Both the position numbers and the translations under genes were made by a program. A DNA stretch of 64,000 nucleotides from Allacma fusca (taxonomy: Eukaryota; Arthropoda; Collembola; Symphypleona; Sminthuridae): positions 52,339,402 through 52,403,401 of the forward strand of contig OX359249.1 in NCBI GenBank assembly GCA_947179485.1, in the 5' to 3' direction. Within the stretch, counting starts at the first letter, position 1. Each line of letters begins with the position of its first letter. Below the pieces are notes generated by a model that was not told the origin of the DNA, ran no database searches, and was given only the letters and a program-made list of their open reading frames with translations. Of the stretch, positions 33,951 to 45,964 are shown piece after piece.

Positions 33951-34953
33951 GTACTGTGGAATCACATAGGAATGGACCCTAGCCAATTAGCCATCCAGGT
34001 GTGCTGGCACGCCTCCCCTGCCCTCATTGGCTCGCTATTCCGGAATTAATGTTTTGTATTATACAGCGCGAATTTGACGGCACTATGTACGTACCATGTA
34101 AATTAGACGACCGATCGTTTACATTGGCTTTAACATTTAAGTGATTTAATTTAATATAATTTTTAAATGAGTACGGCAAACAAATTGCAGCTGACAGTAA
34201 GTGAGCCACTTTGTGACAAAAAGTAACATGTTAATCGCACTACAGAAACTAGGATTTTATTGTGTGTACTACTAAAATTAGTTTAGTCCTCAAAAATCTT
34301 AAAATCTTAAATAATTCTCCAGGTAGGACTTAATTGATCGAAGATATTGCTCCCTATGAAGCAACATATCCTGTTGTTCCTAACAGGCTTTTTATTCATT
34401 TTTGTGAATTTAATTTTTGCCTTAAAAGTGTAATGTTACTCTCCTTATTTCGGCGACCGTAAATGTATCACATTCAATTTGTTTATTAATTGGTCTCGGC
34501 ACTTTTGGATCAACATAAATCAAAAATCTCTGGAATTTTTAGACGGTTTGTTCCAGTAGACACTATTTGGTTTCGCAAGTCCTACCGGGAGAATTATTTA
34601 AGATTTTTGAGGACTAAACTAATTTTAGTAGTACACACAATAAAATCCTAGTTTCTGTAGTGCGATTAACATGTTACTTTTTGTCACAAAGTGGCTCACT
34701 TACTGTTAGTTGCAATTTGTTTGCCGTACTCATTTTAAAATTATATTAAATTAAATCACTTAAGTAAATGTTAAAGCCAATGTAAACGATCGGTCGTCTA
34801 ATTTACATGGTACGTACATAGTGCCGTCAAATTCGCGCTGTATAATGCAAAACATTCATTCCGGAATAACGAGCCAATGAGGGCCGGGGAGGCGTGCCAG
34901 CACACCTGGATGGCTAATTGGCTAGGGTCCATTTCTATGTGATTCCACAGTAC
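33951..34953. mobile_element. Fold-back element with arms of about 380 bp
   Basis: The left arm 33951-34331 and right arm 34577-34953 are reverse complements over their whole length with few differences (for example GTACTGTGGAATCACATAG at both outer ends). A 245-bp unique centre separates them. No transposase frame is present. The outer flanks do not show a convincing target duplication, so the superfamily is unassigned. The open frames across it are palindrome artefacts. Confidence 0.93.
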
Positions 34954-35969
34954 ATACGTGACTTTGACTTGATGACTATGAGTGAGAGTACCAGGTTACG
35001 TTTGAGTTTGGTGGCCTCGTGGCCTGAGCAGTCTGGTTACACACGCCTCTCTTATCTTCGATTGGCCCATGATTTGTCCTGCTTTTCAGCGAGTATTAAA
35101 GAATATATGCACATGCAATGCAATTCTACAGCAGCAGTTAAGAAATTAAAACTCGATGGTTGACAGTCCCTCTATGGATCCAAGCATAAGCCAATCAGAG
35201 GCGAGAGGTGTGCGTAACACACCTGTCGTTAATTGACCAGCTGCCATTTACAAATGCCTCGACGCACATTAGTGTTACAAGCGATGGGTGGCGGTAAATT
35301 TTCCGGAATTTTTCATTGCGTAATACGTGAACATTACGGAACAGAACGAAAGTTTGCACTTTTGCAGTGATGTGATGAACCATAATGGTGACCGCTGACA
35401 ACTTTTATCTCCGAAAAATGTGCGTTAAAATCATTTTTTTAGATACTCGATCTACTACGCAATGAAACAGTGCGTCCGAAACATTTCCTATCAAAATCCT
35501 CGAGCCAGAATCTAAGAATTTAAGAGGGAACAAGCCAAGTGCACTAAAAATCAGCAGCTTTTTTCAGGATCTTGTACCAGACTAAAACAAACAGTAACCA
35601 GCCATATTCCTGGAAGGAAGGTGTTAACAGCGAAATATAGTCATTTCCATAAGTGGATATCCATTACATGTTACACATCTGCGGGTTCCTGTATTGTAAG
35701 CAAAGTTACTATCAGAATATCGTCGATAAAGACGCACAATGATCCTGAGACATCTTCGATTAAAATCAAAACGGTTTACATCTCTTTTTTGCTTTTAGGT
35801 CTCATCAAATGGCTGCAAGATAGGTTCAAGTTAAAATGGTCCACTTGCGGTATTTTCTCAAATCAACATAAATTACATGCAGACACATACTTTAAATATT
35901 ATCACTGGATTAGAACATTATTATTAGCTAACCAAGTCGTTTTTTGTACTCAAATGCCTAAACTTTGAA
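34954..35969. other. No gene seen
   Basis: Only short open frames without recognisable domains and no repeat that I could pair. Confidence 0.45.
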
Positions 35970-36955
35970 AGGTGCTTTAGAATGATTGGAATTTGGAGAG
36001 GTTTTTGTTTGGAATGAGAACAGTAACGCAACAATTTTTGGGCTCAAATATTGTCCCGTGTTATTTCGGGGCGGGATCGGGACGCATAATTTTAATTGTT
36101 TCCGTTATCCCTGAAGGTTTTTCTTGTCATAACATTTTTTTTCGGTCCCAATAGGCTGCTGTAGATACTAATTACGTCTAATTTTGTTGTAATAAAAATT
36201 ACTCTCTGAAATAGCATTGTAGTTGACTCCATGTCGTACCAGCCCTATATCTTCCTGAAATCCAGAATAAATTTACCTATCATGGATGAAACAATTATTA
36301 CACAATAAATCTGGTAAGTTAATATTATTTTAACAAAGTGGATTTTATAGCAGTCAAATCCGTTTTAACTTACATTGGATTTCAGTGGAGTATGACCGGA
36401 CAGTACAGTAGGTCGTAGCAGACAAAATTACTTCCACAGTCAGACCATTCCATCTCAACCAATGTGAATAATTTTCCCTATGCGACTACACAAATTAGAG
36501 TTGTAACAATAAATGGTGTTCTTTTAGAATGATGGGATCTTGGAGTGGGTTTGTTCGGGACGGGACAATTATGGGACTCCCGTTGTTATTTCAATACGGG
36601 ATCGGGTCACATAATGTCAACTCATTTGTTTATCCCTGGAAGTTGTTCTTGATGTATTCCATTTAAACCAATGTTTAACTCTTCCTATAAGATTACATCT
36701 TTTAAAGTTATCACTTTAGATGGTGCTTTTAGAATGTTGGGATTTTGGAGTGGTTTTGGTCGGAATGTGAACGTGTATTGTTCCGTGTTATATCGTAACT
36801 GGATCGGAACGTATTATTTCATTTGATTTCCTTTCCCTGGAAGTTGTTCTTGTCATAACATTTTTTGAAGTTCCCAATAGGTTACTGTATTAATTACTTC
36901 TTATTTTGTTGTAAAAAATACTCTCCGAAATCAGATTGTAGTTGACTCTGGCTGA
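35970..36955. repeat. Three diverged direct copies of one repeat
   Basis: Blocks at about 35970-36230, 36515-36665 and 36720-36955 each start like GGTGCTTTTAGAATGxTGGGA. They continue with TTTGGAGTGGTTTTG, GGGATCGGxxCGxATAAT and CCCTGGAAGTTGTTCTTG. The first and third share a longer 3' half (CCCAATAGGxTxCTGTA, then TCTAATTTTGTTGTAA-like). Copy divergence is high. Confidence 0.7.
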
Positions 36956-38839
36956 TGAATCTTAGAATGTCAGTTGAGCTTTCACTCGTTTAGGTATTCC
37001 ATTCCACAGTCTGAGCAAACAAATCAAAGAGGTGGAACAGATGGCCTTTTGCCAAGGGTTGGCATTTTACCACGGTGCCTCTTAGAAAAGTGCCTCCTGA
37101 GAGTACTTCTGTACATTTAGTGACTGCCAGAGATCCCACATTAATACTTGCTAGGACGTTTGGAATGTTCCACTGAAGCAATCCTACTCCACCGAACTAA
37201 TAATACGCTACCGAACCCCACTTCGCTTCTCTCCAACTTCCCAAATAGTCTCTTCACCAGTCTCCCCACACTCCCAAGAATCCAACAATAACCGTGGAGT
37301 AATTGGTTAGAGAAAGTTAATAGCTTCACTTCACCTGGTTTGATAAAATTATGTGGTGACGGAGGGATCCCAACAGAATTCGTGACATTTGGAGCAGAGA
37401 AGTCATCCATTTCGTCATATGTAAATTATCCCCGTTCGGTTGGATCGGATTTTTATCCCAAAGCTGCAAAAAATTTATGATTTACGAAGCAATAAATATT
37501 ACATAAATAACCTGATTTAGGAGAATCTACTACACAATGAATGAATGGCAAGGACGAAAACATACTATAAGTTGATAGTGTTGGTAATCGAAATGACATC
37601 CCCGTTTTACCCACTGATGGACACGTGGGAAGTTCCATGGCCAACCTTTTGGTAAAATTCAGCCCCATATTCTTTCCAATTGTTGCTCGTCGAATCTGGC
37701 TTGATCTTCTCATGAATGGAATCCAGGTACTCTTGTGAGGCTGTCATATTATGCACCAGCTAAAATAATTGTTAAGAAACAATAATCCAGTAATGAAATT
37801 TTAAATCCTTTTTAATCCTATTTTTAAAAAATGATGTTGAAGGGGTTTTTTATTTTTGTTTTACTTTCACGCTTAAAGTAGAGGTATTAAAAATAATTCT
37901 GAAATCCCATACCTCATTGATAATATCAGTTGTTAGGGTAAATTGGGTCCCCAAGTATAGTTCTTTTGCGTACATGCATGTTTGAACGCTTCAATTATCC
38001 GATGGTACACTATGACACAGTCGGCTGTGGACCATTTCAGAGACTGAGAGGAAAATTTGTATTTGTCTAAAACTCTTAGGATGAAAGCCATTATGACTTC
38101 GCTTCCTGGTGGAGGGACGGAAAAGACAGTGAATCCCCTACTTAGTGGGAGGCTGATTGGGTCCATGCTTGCAACAAGTTCGTTCAGTGAGCTAGTTCCT
38201 GAACTGAACTTTTCAAGAATATTTAACATTTTGAGTGAACTTGAATGAACAGAAATAAATTAATAAAATAAATGACTGAACGTGAATCGAATTATTTTTC
38301 ACTTTGAATGAACTTGAATTATTAGCGATAAGTATCGCAAAGTGATGAACTGAACGTAGTTGAACTTCAGGAAGTAATAGAATGTGTGGTTACCGATATT
38401 TTATTTGACACATTGACACCAGAGTCTGTTTTTTTCAAAAGAGCCATTCCCATAGTGAAACATTTTTTTGGACTATGTACTTAAAATGTACATACGTACA
38501 TTGTAAATAGTGTGGTTAATATTGAGACCAAATATTATTGGTCTGAAGTCAACCAATCCCAAATTATTAAAAAATAAATTTGGGACTAGCTGAGCTGCGG
38601 AACGGTCCCAAGGAATGAAGCGTGATAAGGATTTATGTTTACGTCGAAGGCGCTGCCCTTGTATTACGTTGGCAGGAACCTCCTCTCCTCGTCACTACAG
38701 CGAGCAAGCAATGCTTGCATGCTGGCTGTATGTATGTATACGCATACAAATCCATACGTCATACATCACAACGTAAAATGTGCACAACGCCTGACGTAGT
38801 TATGTATATAAATTACCCGTTTCGGATTTCTCCCGATTT

Positions 38840-38950
38840 GACTGCCGGCACGTTCAAATCCGCACTTTTTCAAAATTTTATAACGTAGTCATTATGCTTC
38901 CCTTGAGGTAAGACATTTAAAAAAGTGCGGATTTGAACGTGCCGGCAGTC
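38840..38950. repeat. Perfect 31-bp hairpin
   Basis: GACTGCCGGCACGTTCAAAT and following bases at 38840-38870 are the exact reverse complement of 38920-38950, with a 49-base loop. GC-rich arms within AT-rich DNA suggest a small fold-back insertion or the paired ends of a MITE. Confidence 0.85.
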
Positions 38951-39448
38951 AAAAAAAAATCCCGGAGTTTCAAAAATGTGCATGTGATTTTTCTAAAAAA
39001 TCCGAAATTTGGATTCCACGATGGGGAAAAAAATCATGAGTGCAGGAACTATTCAGACAATATATTTGAGATAGCCCGTCTTTCAATATTCAAATTGGTA
39101 TGGCTACAATAAATTTTTGTAGTTTTCGGGTTTTCTCGGTTTTTTGACCTTCCTATTCGGATTAACGTGAAAAAAAAATTTCAAACTTTTTTTCTTCCAA
39201 TTGTGCATCTGATGGGCCCTATAAATGCCTTTTATAAAATAGATGCCTTCACGGGTGGCTCTTTTGAAAAAAACAGACTCACCAATTTCTCAAATGCAAA
39301 TACCACAAGCGCATCGGATTTATTATTTACGATGCGCTTTTATCATTTGTACTGAGCGATTTATCGTGGAAATCCAGAGTGCATGAACAACACTGCCATT
39401 ATTGCTGCATGTCAAAATGAATTTCGTCATTTGGTTCAGTGTATAATA

Positions 39449-40257
39449 CAGTAAAACCTGTATATAATGGCCGTTCATATAGTGGTCAAATTTGGCTTCC
39501 CGGTCCCACCTCCTATCCTTTATCATAGGGAATTCCCTCCATATAATGGTTTTCTATATAGTGGTAACCTGTTCATAGTGGTCTAATGAGCATGCCCCTT
39601 CAGTTCAAAATACAGCTTAAAGTACCTGTATATAGTGGTCAACCAGTCAGAACGAAAGGATACAACTCGCGCAAACCCGAACCAATGACACAGCTGCTTG
39701 AGTTTAGTGCAATTAAAGGCATTTTGGGGCGTTTTTATCTCCAGCCGTTTCATACTGCATGTATTTGTACCAAATCAAACGATGGTTCATTGACTCTATT
39801 ATTAGTCCTTTGAAGTATTTAAATTAATTAATGGTTACTTTTAATCATCTTAAAAAATTATTGGTAGCTTTAAAAGATCTCAGACGATTAAATCCTCCTG
39901 AGGTAATTCGACACGAAACTTCGTCGAATAAATATTTTGACCCAATTTCTCTATGGAGAATGTCTCAAAAGATAAGATGCTCTGAAGATCACTGCAGTAT
40001 TCTTCAAGATTCCCTTGCAAAGTTGAAAATTCGAAGTCTCAAGCAGAAGTAAATTAGTGAATATTTTTAAAAAGTGTAAAATTGCTGGTTGTCAATAACG
40101 TATATGCAATTCAAGCTGTCGGATTCCTGCTCGTATGCCTAGATTTGTATGTGTTTATATAGTGACTTTTGACCACTATATACTTATACAGTGGTCCCTG
40201 TCTATAGTGGTCAAATTTCGGCGTCCCTCGGAAAACCATTATATACAGGTTTTACTG
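39449..40257. mobile_element. Tigger/pogo-like element, TA duplication
   Basis: Ends are CAGTAAAACCTGTATATAAT inward on both sides, with TA at 39447-39448 and 40258-40259. Subterminal ATATAGTGGTCA words occur near both ends, as in pogo/Tigger elements. An inner plus frame (39831-40052) with a HCSILQDSLAKLK segment may be a remnant of transposase C-terminal sequence. No DDE core is present, so it is non-autonomous. Confidence 0.88.
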
Positions 40258-40675
40258 TAATTGTTAAGTTTGCATTAATGTCCCCGAAAATCCCATCTCA
40301 AAGTAATTTTCGATAAAATTATATTTTTATTAAAACTAGTATTTCAAAATGAGATAGTAGCTTATATTCTTCATTTAGTTTACCTAAAAATCGAAAATAA
40401 ATGTAAATCAGACAATGAATAGCATTTTTCTACAATGCTAAAACCGTAATTCATTCCCCGTTTAAATGTTTAAATTGCAGAAATAAATAAATAATTATTC
40501 AAAATGAGCTGAATTGAACGACTAATTGATTTACCTGAACTTGAACTGAACTGATATTATTGCAAAATAAATTTGAACTGAACTGAATGGGCGGTAAAAA
40601 AACTATAGTGAACTTGAGTGAACGTCTTATTTGTATTTTCACGGCGAACTGAATTGAACTGAATGTGTTTGGAAT

Positions 40676-41647
40676 CAGTGCTGCCCGAGTCAAGTCAGAC
40701 TTGACTTGAAAACTTGCGACTTGACTAGACTAGCAGGTAAAAATACCCTTGCAGTAAAACTTGACTGGACTACATCCTGTTTGTGTAATTATGGGACTTG
40801 ACTTGACTAGACTCCTTGCAGGGATAACAACTTAGTGATTGACTTGACTCGACTAGCCGTTTTCGTTGGAACTTTCTAGTCAAGTCATGACTACAGCCAG
40901 CACCCTCGAGCGGTTGATAAAATTCCAAAATCATGCAAATTATTAGGTTTCCAAGTCTTCATCTAGCTTCATCCACTACTGCGATTGGATAAATATTATT
41001 ATGGCACATTCACATAATTATAGGACGACTTTTCATGCTGTAACAACTCCAAAAATACAGCTGCTTATCGTTTTCACTTGTTCTGGTTGTAATTTTCAAG
41101 TCAATATTTTGAACTTGTGTATTTTGGTTAGTCACCGTTTATTATAACAAAATTCTAGTTTTTTGTTATACAAAACCAGAAGGTTCTAAAAAATCTTTAC
41201 GAAAAAGTGATGTTACTTATCATACATACACAAATTTAAGCAATGCATTAATGGAAGGTAGCGTTGTTTCGAATAAATTCGAAGTGAACATTATTTGTAA
41301 ACAACGAGCAGAATCCAAAAATGAGAAATTAGTAAACATTCCCAGTAGGATTAGAAATGGAGTATTAAAACTGCGCGTTCACTTTTTCATGCTTAAGTAC
41401 AAGGTAAAATTAAATATTTCAATCACCACAAGCTGCTACTTGGTGGGAACATTTGCTTTAACTGTAAGACTGGAAGACTTGACTTGACTAGGACTTGACT
41501 ACACTTTCCTGCCCTATTTTGAGACTATGACTTGACTTGACTAGCTGGATGGAAAATCCAGGAGACTTGACTTGACTGGACTATGCCTAATGCATATTGT
41601 GATTGACTAGACTAGACTTGACTTCGAAGGGCTGGCGGGCAGCACTG
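40676..41647. mobile_element. Nested hAT element, TSD TTTGGAAT
   Basis: Ends are CAGTGCTGCCCG and, at the other side, CGGGCAGCACTG. The duplication TTTGGAAT lies at 40668-40675 and 41648-41655. Subterminal regions are dense in ACTTGACTAGAC words. An open frame at 41251-41487 has no recognisable transposase motif. Confidence 0.92.
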
Positions 41648-41738
41648 TTTGGAATCCGTGGATACGGAGTTGAACGTGAATTGAATTTTACCTCGAAGTT
41701 GCAAGCATGATTGGGTCATCCCACGTTACACTGTAGAG

Positions 41739-42534
41739 TAAAGATGTCCGCCTATCCTACGTATAAGCCTATTTGTAGGCTATTTATAGGGTGCAAGGAT
41801 TTTATTGAAGAGGCTTGTAGGCAAAATAGAGTGCAAAAATATACACTTGAACCCTAGCCTACAAAATAGGTAGGCTCAGCTGTTGTAAAATTACAGGCAT
41901 ATATGTATGTACTACTCAAGCATATAATTTTCTATTAATGGTATGGAACGGGTAACATAAAAATTAAAGAATAATTTGCCCCTGAGACTTGAATGTATGT
42001 TTTATAGTGTGCACCAAAAGTGAAAATATTGTGCCATTTCGCCTTGATATTTGCTGAAACCTCACCGAAATTAAAAGTTCGAAATATTCGGTAAAGTGAA
42101 AAGGCTGCATCGACCATTTAAGTGAAAAATGTTTACCTTTTAACGCAATTCGAATTTCAAACAGGATTTCCAACCAGGTTATGTTTTCAGTCAACTAATA
42201 GATTTCTTTTGGGTTATTAATTTAATTGGGTTACTTTGCTGACATTGGAAAATGTTTCTTGTGGTATTTAATTAGTGAAATCTTAAGTGTGCAACATCCC
42301 TTTTAAACTGTTTTTTTTCGATTTCCAGCGAAACCAAGGCGAGATCGACAATATGTTTTGATCTTAGAAATATGTAGGCTTACAATTAGTGTTCCCCAAA
42401 TAGGAAGGATATTGGATAGGCGGATAGACTGATCTATTCAACCGTTTAAATGTAGGCATATATGTATGTAGGCTCGGTCTCAATATTAAATATAGGGAGG
42501 ATATAGGGTAGTCTGAGTCATTTGGACACCTTTG
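41739..42534. mobile_element. hAT element at GGT splice acceptor, TSD CTGTAGAG
   Basis: Ends are TAAAGATGTCC and, on the opposite strand, CAAAGGTGTCC. The duplication CTGTAGAG lies at 41731-41738 and 42535-42542. In the GGT direction the duplicated octamer is CTCTACAG, the acceptor of exon B itself, so the insertion split the acceptor from its intron. Interior words like GTAGGCTATT repeat. Confidence 0.88.
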
Positions 42535-42716
42535 CTGTAGAGCGTAGATTGAAAATTATATTAGCGTCAAAAGTCAAAAATACAATCTTGGATTCCCCGT
42601 GGTGTATCAAGATTGTTTCCCTTCCCTAGTAGTCCGTGCAAGACATTCCTTGTTTTTTGTGATAAATTTTGTTTCCGATTTTGTGAAAATAATTGTATTG
42701 ACTTACGTGTAATTAG

Positions 42717-43440
42717 CAGAGGTGTCCATCCTTCGAAGGATTTCCTTCAAAGAAGGCTTCTGTGAACGAATTAAACGTTAGCTTTGGCAATTATGAAGGG
42801 AACGGAAGGAACGCTGGAAAGGAAACGAAGGTTGAACGAAGGCCTCTGCTCTTTGCAGAAATAACGGAATGTGAAGGAACATGTTAATTTTACTACCTTC
42901 GAACGCCGTCGGAACTTGCAATCCCATCTACTATATTTTAGGCAAAATCCTTTCGTAACTAAAGTTCATGCACGTAAGTACACCGTTACTCAACTGAAAA
43001 ACATTATTCTGACGGGTCTGCTTAATGTTATTCTAGAAACATTTATCTCACAACGGCAGAATGATACCCGGAGCATGTAAGCATTTTATTCCCTTCACTG
43101 TACATATGTACATACGGATAATCTGCAATAATTGTAATTAATTACAAACTAATTATTAGTTTTTCAGAGGTAAGCAGTTGGAAGTTTAAAGCTCTGACTT
43201 TGTGACTTGTGTTAAAAGATTTGGGATAAATATATGAACATAGAAGGAAGGTAACACATGAAGGGCATTTTAATATTTTTTGAAGGCTGAAGGAAGGATT
43301 ATAGCAAGATTTGAATGAAGGAAGGGCGAAGGAAGGGTAAATATTCAGGCTTCATTTTACGGAACGATGAAGGAACGGATAATTGGAAACGGTCACCCTT
43401 CTGAAGGATGAACGAAGACGATTTCAAATGGACACCTCTG
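42717..43440. mobile_element. hAT element in GGT intron, TSD GTAATTAG
   Basis: Perfect 13-bp ends CAGAGGTGTCCAT/ATGGACACCTCTG lie between GTAATTAG copies at 42709-42716 and 43441-43448. It lies eight bases past the exon A donor of the GGT pseudogene. The interior is GAAGGA-rich. A short related fragment sits at 1735-1948. Confidence 0.93.
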
Positions 43441-43779
43441 GTAATTAGTAATTACCCAAGTCTTCCGTAGTGAGGATTCCGCCCATTTCTTGAAAATCCT
43501 CGACAAGCCATTTTGCCAGGTCGCTTGAGTCTTGAAACAGTAGATCTCCACCGGTTGTATCATCATTGGCGATCTTCTGCAAGGTTTCACCAAAAACTGG
43601 CCTGTAGATTGTATCCCCTTCTTTGCACACGTCACCTGTGGCAGGATCCACAAAGATTGTTTTCATAGAGAGTACTACACAGATAGTTTTTATCTGCTGT
43701 GCAAATGCATTGGATGTGTGATTGGTGACTACAAATCCATTTTTGCAAAGGTCTATCGTGGGCTGGAAGTAAAATTTTA

Positions 43780-44745
43780 GCCGACAATTGTCGGGCAAAA
43801 TGGGATTTTGGCCGACAATGTCGGGCGATTTTGGCCGACATCCGACACAAAAAAGTTTATACCCGACCAGACATTTCGAGATAGTGGCCGACATCCAACA
43901 TTGTTGGGTTTGGATGGATTTTAGCCGACATGTCGGGTGATTTTAGCCGACTTGTGTCGGCTAAAAGTGGTTTACGGCCAACACGTCATTTTTTACAATT
44001 CTAGCCGACATCTGACAAAATGTTGATTTTATCCGACATCAGACATATGTCGGGAGATTTTACCCGACATGATTTTTTCTTTTTCCGACAACCGACATAT
44101 GTCGGGAGATTTTACCCGACATGATTTTTTCTTTTTCCGACATCCGACATATGTCGGGAGATTTTACCCGACATGATTTTTTCTTTTTCCGACATCCGAC
44201 ATATGTCGGGAGATTTTACCCGACATGATTTTTTTTCTTTTTCCGACATCCGACATATGTCGGGAGATTTTACCCGACATGATTTTTTTTCTTTTTCCGA
44301 CATCCGACATGTCGGGAGATTTTACCCGACATGATTTTTTTTCTTTTTCCGACATCCGACATATGTCGGGAGATTTTACCCGACATGATTTTTTTTCTTT
44401 TTCCGACATCCGACATATGTCGGGAGATTTTACCCGACATGATTTTTTTTTCTTTTTCCGACATCCGACATATGTCGGGAGATTTTACCCGACATGATTT
44501 TTTTTTCTTTTTCCGACATCCGACATATGTCGGGAGATTTTACCCGACATAAAATTCTTTCTTCTTCCGCAATCGGGAATATGTCGGGAGATTTCAGCCG
44601 ACATGAATTTTTGCTTCTGACATCCGACATGTCGGGAGATTTTAGCCGACATGAAAAAATTGGTTTTCTTCTGACATCCGAAATATGTCTGGAGATTTCA
44701 GCCGACATGAAAATAGTTTTATCTTCCGACATGTCGGATGACGTT
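43780..44745. repeat. Self-complementary satellite, unit about 53 bp
   Basis: At least ten near-identical units (about 44040-44550) read GACATCCGACATATGTCGGG, then AGATTTTACCCGACATGATT and a T-rich spacer of variable length. Degenerate units flank them on both sides. Each unit holds two inverted repeats (CCGACATATGTCGG; ATGTCGGG...CCCGACAT). It begins about 20 bp from the acceptor of GGT exon A. The repeated open frames on both strands are satellite artefacts. Confidence 0.95.
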
Positions 44746-44759
44746 CAACTATTATTTTG

Positions 44760-45961
44760 AAGATGTAAAACTGCGAAAACAAATGTTTTCATGTTTCTAT
44801 CGAGTTAACCATTGTCGTTGGATATGAAAACTGATTTTCCCTTTTAAGAAAAACAGTCTAAGGGTATTTTCCTGGGACCGTCCTTTTACACTCGTCGATC
44901 ATTTTTTCCGAAGCGTTTGCATTTGAACCACTTTGGCACAAACATTTTGTGCTACAGTAATCAAAACGCATAAAATTTAAGGAATACAGCATTAGTGACG
45001 TAGGAAGGTTATGCTATTCGATCATTTAAGTTACCCCAATGACCTCTTACAATTCCTGGGGATAATCCACTGTCAACCGGGAAGTACAGGAAATGTCAGA
45101 TCACCATGACCAAACACATTCAAGGTCTACTCAAAACGCATGTAAGGAGGATTAGCCTCAACGGAAGGGTTTCAAACGTCCCTGACAAGATGGTATGCAG
45201 TCAGTTTTACCTTAAGAGGGACTGCTGTTATATATCCAAACTCCAGGTCAAGCATTAACGCTGACACCCCTATATTGCCACAAGCGTTTCACTGGCCTTG
45301 ACCAGTGCTGTACGAAAAATCGGTACCCTTATCCGTACCCGAAGTGCGTTTATTGCATTATTAGGTATCTTTACCCGTACCCATACCTACGGATGCCAAT
45401 GGTCTGGTCAGGACCATTTATAATTGTTCGTAATTGGTCTGGTCAGGTCTGGTTCCAGATTTGTATGGTGTGGTCAAGTCTGAACCAACACTTGGACCAG
45501 ACCAGATACAATTGGTCCAGCTTCAGGACCAGACCAGACCATAGGACCAGGGTCTCAAAAGAGTCTCAAAGATTTATTGCAAAATTTTAGATATTAATAT
45601 TACTTTAACCAATTCGTTTTTTGTAGTCAAATTCGCTTCAGCTTACATTGGAATTCTGGATCTTGCCAAATCTCCGCCTTTCGTTGCTGACCAACTATCT
45701 TGGCTGCTCGAACTTTGTTACCCTTGAAAAACGGGAATTAGTTTCCCCTTCGGAGTTTCGTCAAACTTTTTCAGGATCGTCTCGACTAACGGAATCACTT
45801 GCAGTGATTCCAGTTGCGAAAACTAACCCAGGAGCGGTTATTGTGTATGACGTTTTCCCTTTCCAAGTAGTGAAAGTAACTCATAAAACAAATTGAAAGC
45901 TCTGCGTAATAAAATGTTGCCACACTGTAAAATGTAATGCATTGTTACATTACATTCATTA
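44760..45961. other. No gene seen; GGTCTGGTCAGG-rich block
   Basis: Around 45395-45560 words such as GGTCTGGTCAGGACC and GGACCAGACCAGA recur on both strands and make a partly self-complementary block. It may be part of a hAT-like element starting CAGTGCTGTACG (about 45305), whose other end I could not find. The frame 45648-45896 has no recognisable domain. Confidence 0.4.
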
Positions 45962-45964
45962 TCA

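Larger units (their letters stand above)
38164..41709. mobile_element. hAT element splitting GGT exon, TSD ATTGGGTC
   Basis: Both ends read CATGCTTGCAAC inward. The exact 8-bp duplication ATTGGGTC lies at 38156-38163 and 41710-41717. Removing one duplication and the element brings the two halves of GGT exon B together in frame. Subterminal DNA is rich in GAACTGAA-like words on both sides. It contains a Tigger element (39449-40257), another hAT (40676-41647) and a 31-bp hairpin (38840-38950). No transposase is recognised. Confidence 0.88.
37335..43762 (-). pseudogene. ggt: Gamma-glutamyltransferase pseudogene, four exons
   Basis: GGT cleaves gamma-glutamyl bonds of glutathione on the outer cell surface. 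Minus-strand exons: A 43762-43456 (PTIDLCKNGFVVTNH to GGILTTEDLG); B 41730-41710 joined to 38163-37913 (WDDPISLPLSRG across the insertion, then FTVFSVPPPGS and LTTDIINE); C 37759-37566 (NMTASQEYL, then GTSHVSISG); D 37463-37335 (MDDFSAPNVTNSVGIPPSP). Borders have AG/GT signals. Defects: exon B is split by a 3.5-kb transposon and has a one-base loss near 37975; exon C has a TAA before NGDVIS; exon D has a one-base insertion before MDDF. The N-terminal and last exons are not seen, and the catalytic Thr expected where exon C reads GTSHVS appears kept. Either a dead gene or a dead duplicate. Confidence 0.9.

Noticed and set aside
34024-35163. Open frames in the fold-back arms
   Set aside because: The same sequence is read twice in opposite directions; no domain.
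36990-37410. Continuation of the last visible GGT exon through the donor
   Set aside because: Text after FIKPG no longer resembles GGT and a GT donor sits exactly there; treated as intron.
44112-44760. Several long open frames on both strands with repeated SEKEKK and SDIRHMSGDF text
   Set aside because: They are translations of the 53-bp satellite, not genes.
45305-45560. Seventh hAT element starting CAGTGCTGTACG
   Set aside because: No matching right end or duplication could be found.
45648-45896. Plus frame of 82 codons as a host exon
   Set aside because: No recognisable domain and no convincing splice sites or homology by eye.
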